Positions 5,108 through 5,428 of a DNA stretch of 5,428 nucleotides are shown in pieces. How positions within the stretch are numbered: the stretch's first letter is position 1; every line of letters starts with the position of its first letter. The stretch spans positions 1-5,428 of the forward strand of contig JAUYDU010000149.1 of assembly GCA_030691665.1 (NCBI GenBank), in the 5' to 3' direction. The translations under genes were made by a program, and so were the position numbers. The notes under the pieces are model-generated. The model did no database searches and was not told where the DNA came from. It saw nothing but the letters and a program-made list of their open reading frames with translations. Source of the DNA: Chloroflexota bacterium (GTDB lineage: Bacteria; Chloroflexota; Dehalococcoidia; SM23-28-2).

Positions 5108-5428
5108 GTGGCCAAAAAGGCTCGCCGCCGCCAGAATGTGGAGACGTCAGCAACCCCTCTGAACGTCATCAGCTCGGTCGCTGCCAGGATCGGCAGCGCC
5201 TCCACCCTGGAGGACATCTGCGGCTGCGTCCTGGACGAGGCGGTGGCCCTGGTCGGGGCCACCTGCGCCGAGATGCTCCTGCGCGATAACGAGACCCGCC
5301 AGCTCGTGTGCCTGGCCCATCGCGGCCCTTTCCCCTGGTGCAGCGCCGAGCTGGACGGCCAGAGGATGGGCGACAAGCTGTTCCAGCTAGCCACCGAAGA
5401 CGCCGAGGCCGTGGTCATCCCAGAGCTG
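5108..5428 (+). CDS. GAF-domain protein, probable signalling sensor (N-terminal part, runs off right edge)
   Basis: Of the protein, 107 codons are visible, from GTG 5108 to the window end without a stop. The start is chosen because GAGG (5097-5100) sits 7 nt upstream and an in-frame TAG at 5078 leaves no other start. ATG 5101 is in another frame and gives a short Arg/Gly/Pro-rich product. After a basic lead (AKKARRRQN), residues from about 17 (LNVISSVAARIGSASTLEDI) match the opening helix of a GAF domain. A strand-rich part follows (ALVGATCAEMLLRDNETRQL, then VCLAHRG) with the usual small-residue turn. GAF domains bind small ligands or mediate dimerisation in histidine kinases, cyclases, phosphodiesterases and transcription regulators. 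The output domain lies outside the window, so the class is unknown. It is transcribed away from the lipid-type operon and need not be functionally linked to it. Confidence 0.75.
   Translation, partial: MAKKARRRQNVETSATPLNVISSVAARIGSASTLEDICGCVLDEAVALVGATCAEMLLRDNETRQLVCLAHRGPFPWCSAELDGQRMGDKLFQLATEDAEAVVIPEL

Noticed and set aside
5101..5289. Alternative plus-strand start at ATG 5101
   Set aside because: It reads a different frame that stops at 5289 and gives an Arg/Gly/Pro-rich product, whereas GTG 5108 gives a recognisable GAF domain open to the window end.

Overview
This is a GC-rich bacterial window (about 60% GC by eye), probably chromosomal. It has four complete genes and two partial ones. 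Five genes lie on the minus strand. A sixth starts near the right edge on the plus strand. The mix of a DppB-type permease, a GAF-domain sensor-like protein and CrtI-like oxidoreductases paired with SCP2 proteins would fit an environmental, uncultured-type bacterium such as a Chloroflexota/Dehalococcoidia-like lineage. That placement is a guess from protein style, because no marker gene is present.

Core (464-4664, minus strand, transcribed right to left): a compact four-gene operon alternates large and small proteins. It runs FAD oxidoreductase A (527 aa), a small SCP2-like protein with a C-terminal membrane anchor (172 aa), FAD oxidoreductase B (536 aa), and a soluble SCP2 lipid-carrier protein (148 aa). 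The junctions are a 2-nt gap, a 1-nt stop/start overlap (TAGTG) and a 39-nt gap, so the genes are almost certainly co-transcribed and at least partly translationally coupled. Both oxidoreductases are CrtI/phytoene-desaturase-like (COG1233, PYROXD2-like) and are paralogues. SCP2 domains bind sterols, fatty acyl chains and other hydrophobic ligands. I infer that the operon oxidises or desaturates a hydrophobic substrate held by carrier proteins, one of them at the membrane. No phytoene synthase or other carotenoid gene is visible, so the substrate is unknown.

Left end (1-463): the first 98 codons of a DppB/OppB-type peptide ABC-transporter permease run off the left edge. Its 167-bp upstream region holds a strong promoter match (TTGACG-17-TATATA), with a perfect 11-bp tandem repeat over the -10 and start site and a short inverted repeat next to it. 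A second, oddly spaced TTGACA/TATAAT pair lies closer to the gene. The transporter is therefore probably a separate, regulated transcription unit.

Right end (4665-5428): a 443-bp divergent intergenic region holds a 20-bp perfect palindrome, an extended -10 promoter on the plus strand, and a cluster of tetraloop hairpins enclosed by a 7-bp outer stem (4980-5065). The cluster would lie in the 5' leader of the plus-strand GAF gene. Its shape recalls the subterminal hairpins of IS200/IS605 (TnpB) elements, and it may be a transposon remnant or a structured leader. The GAF-domain protein starts at GTG 5108 and runs off the right edge.
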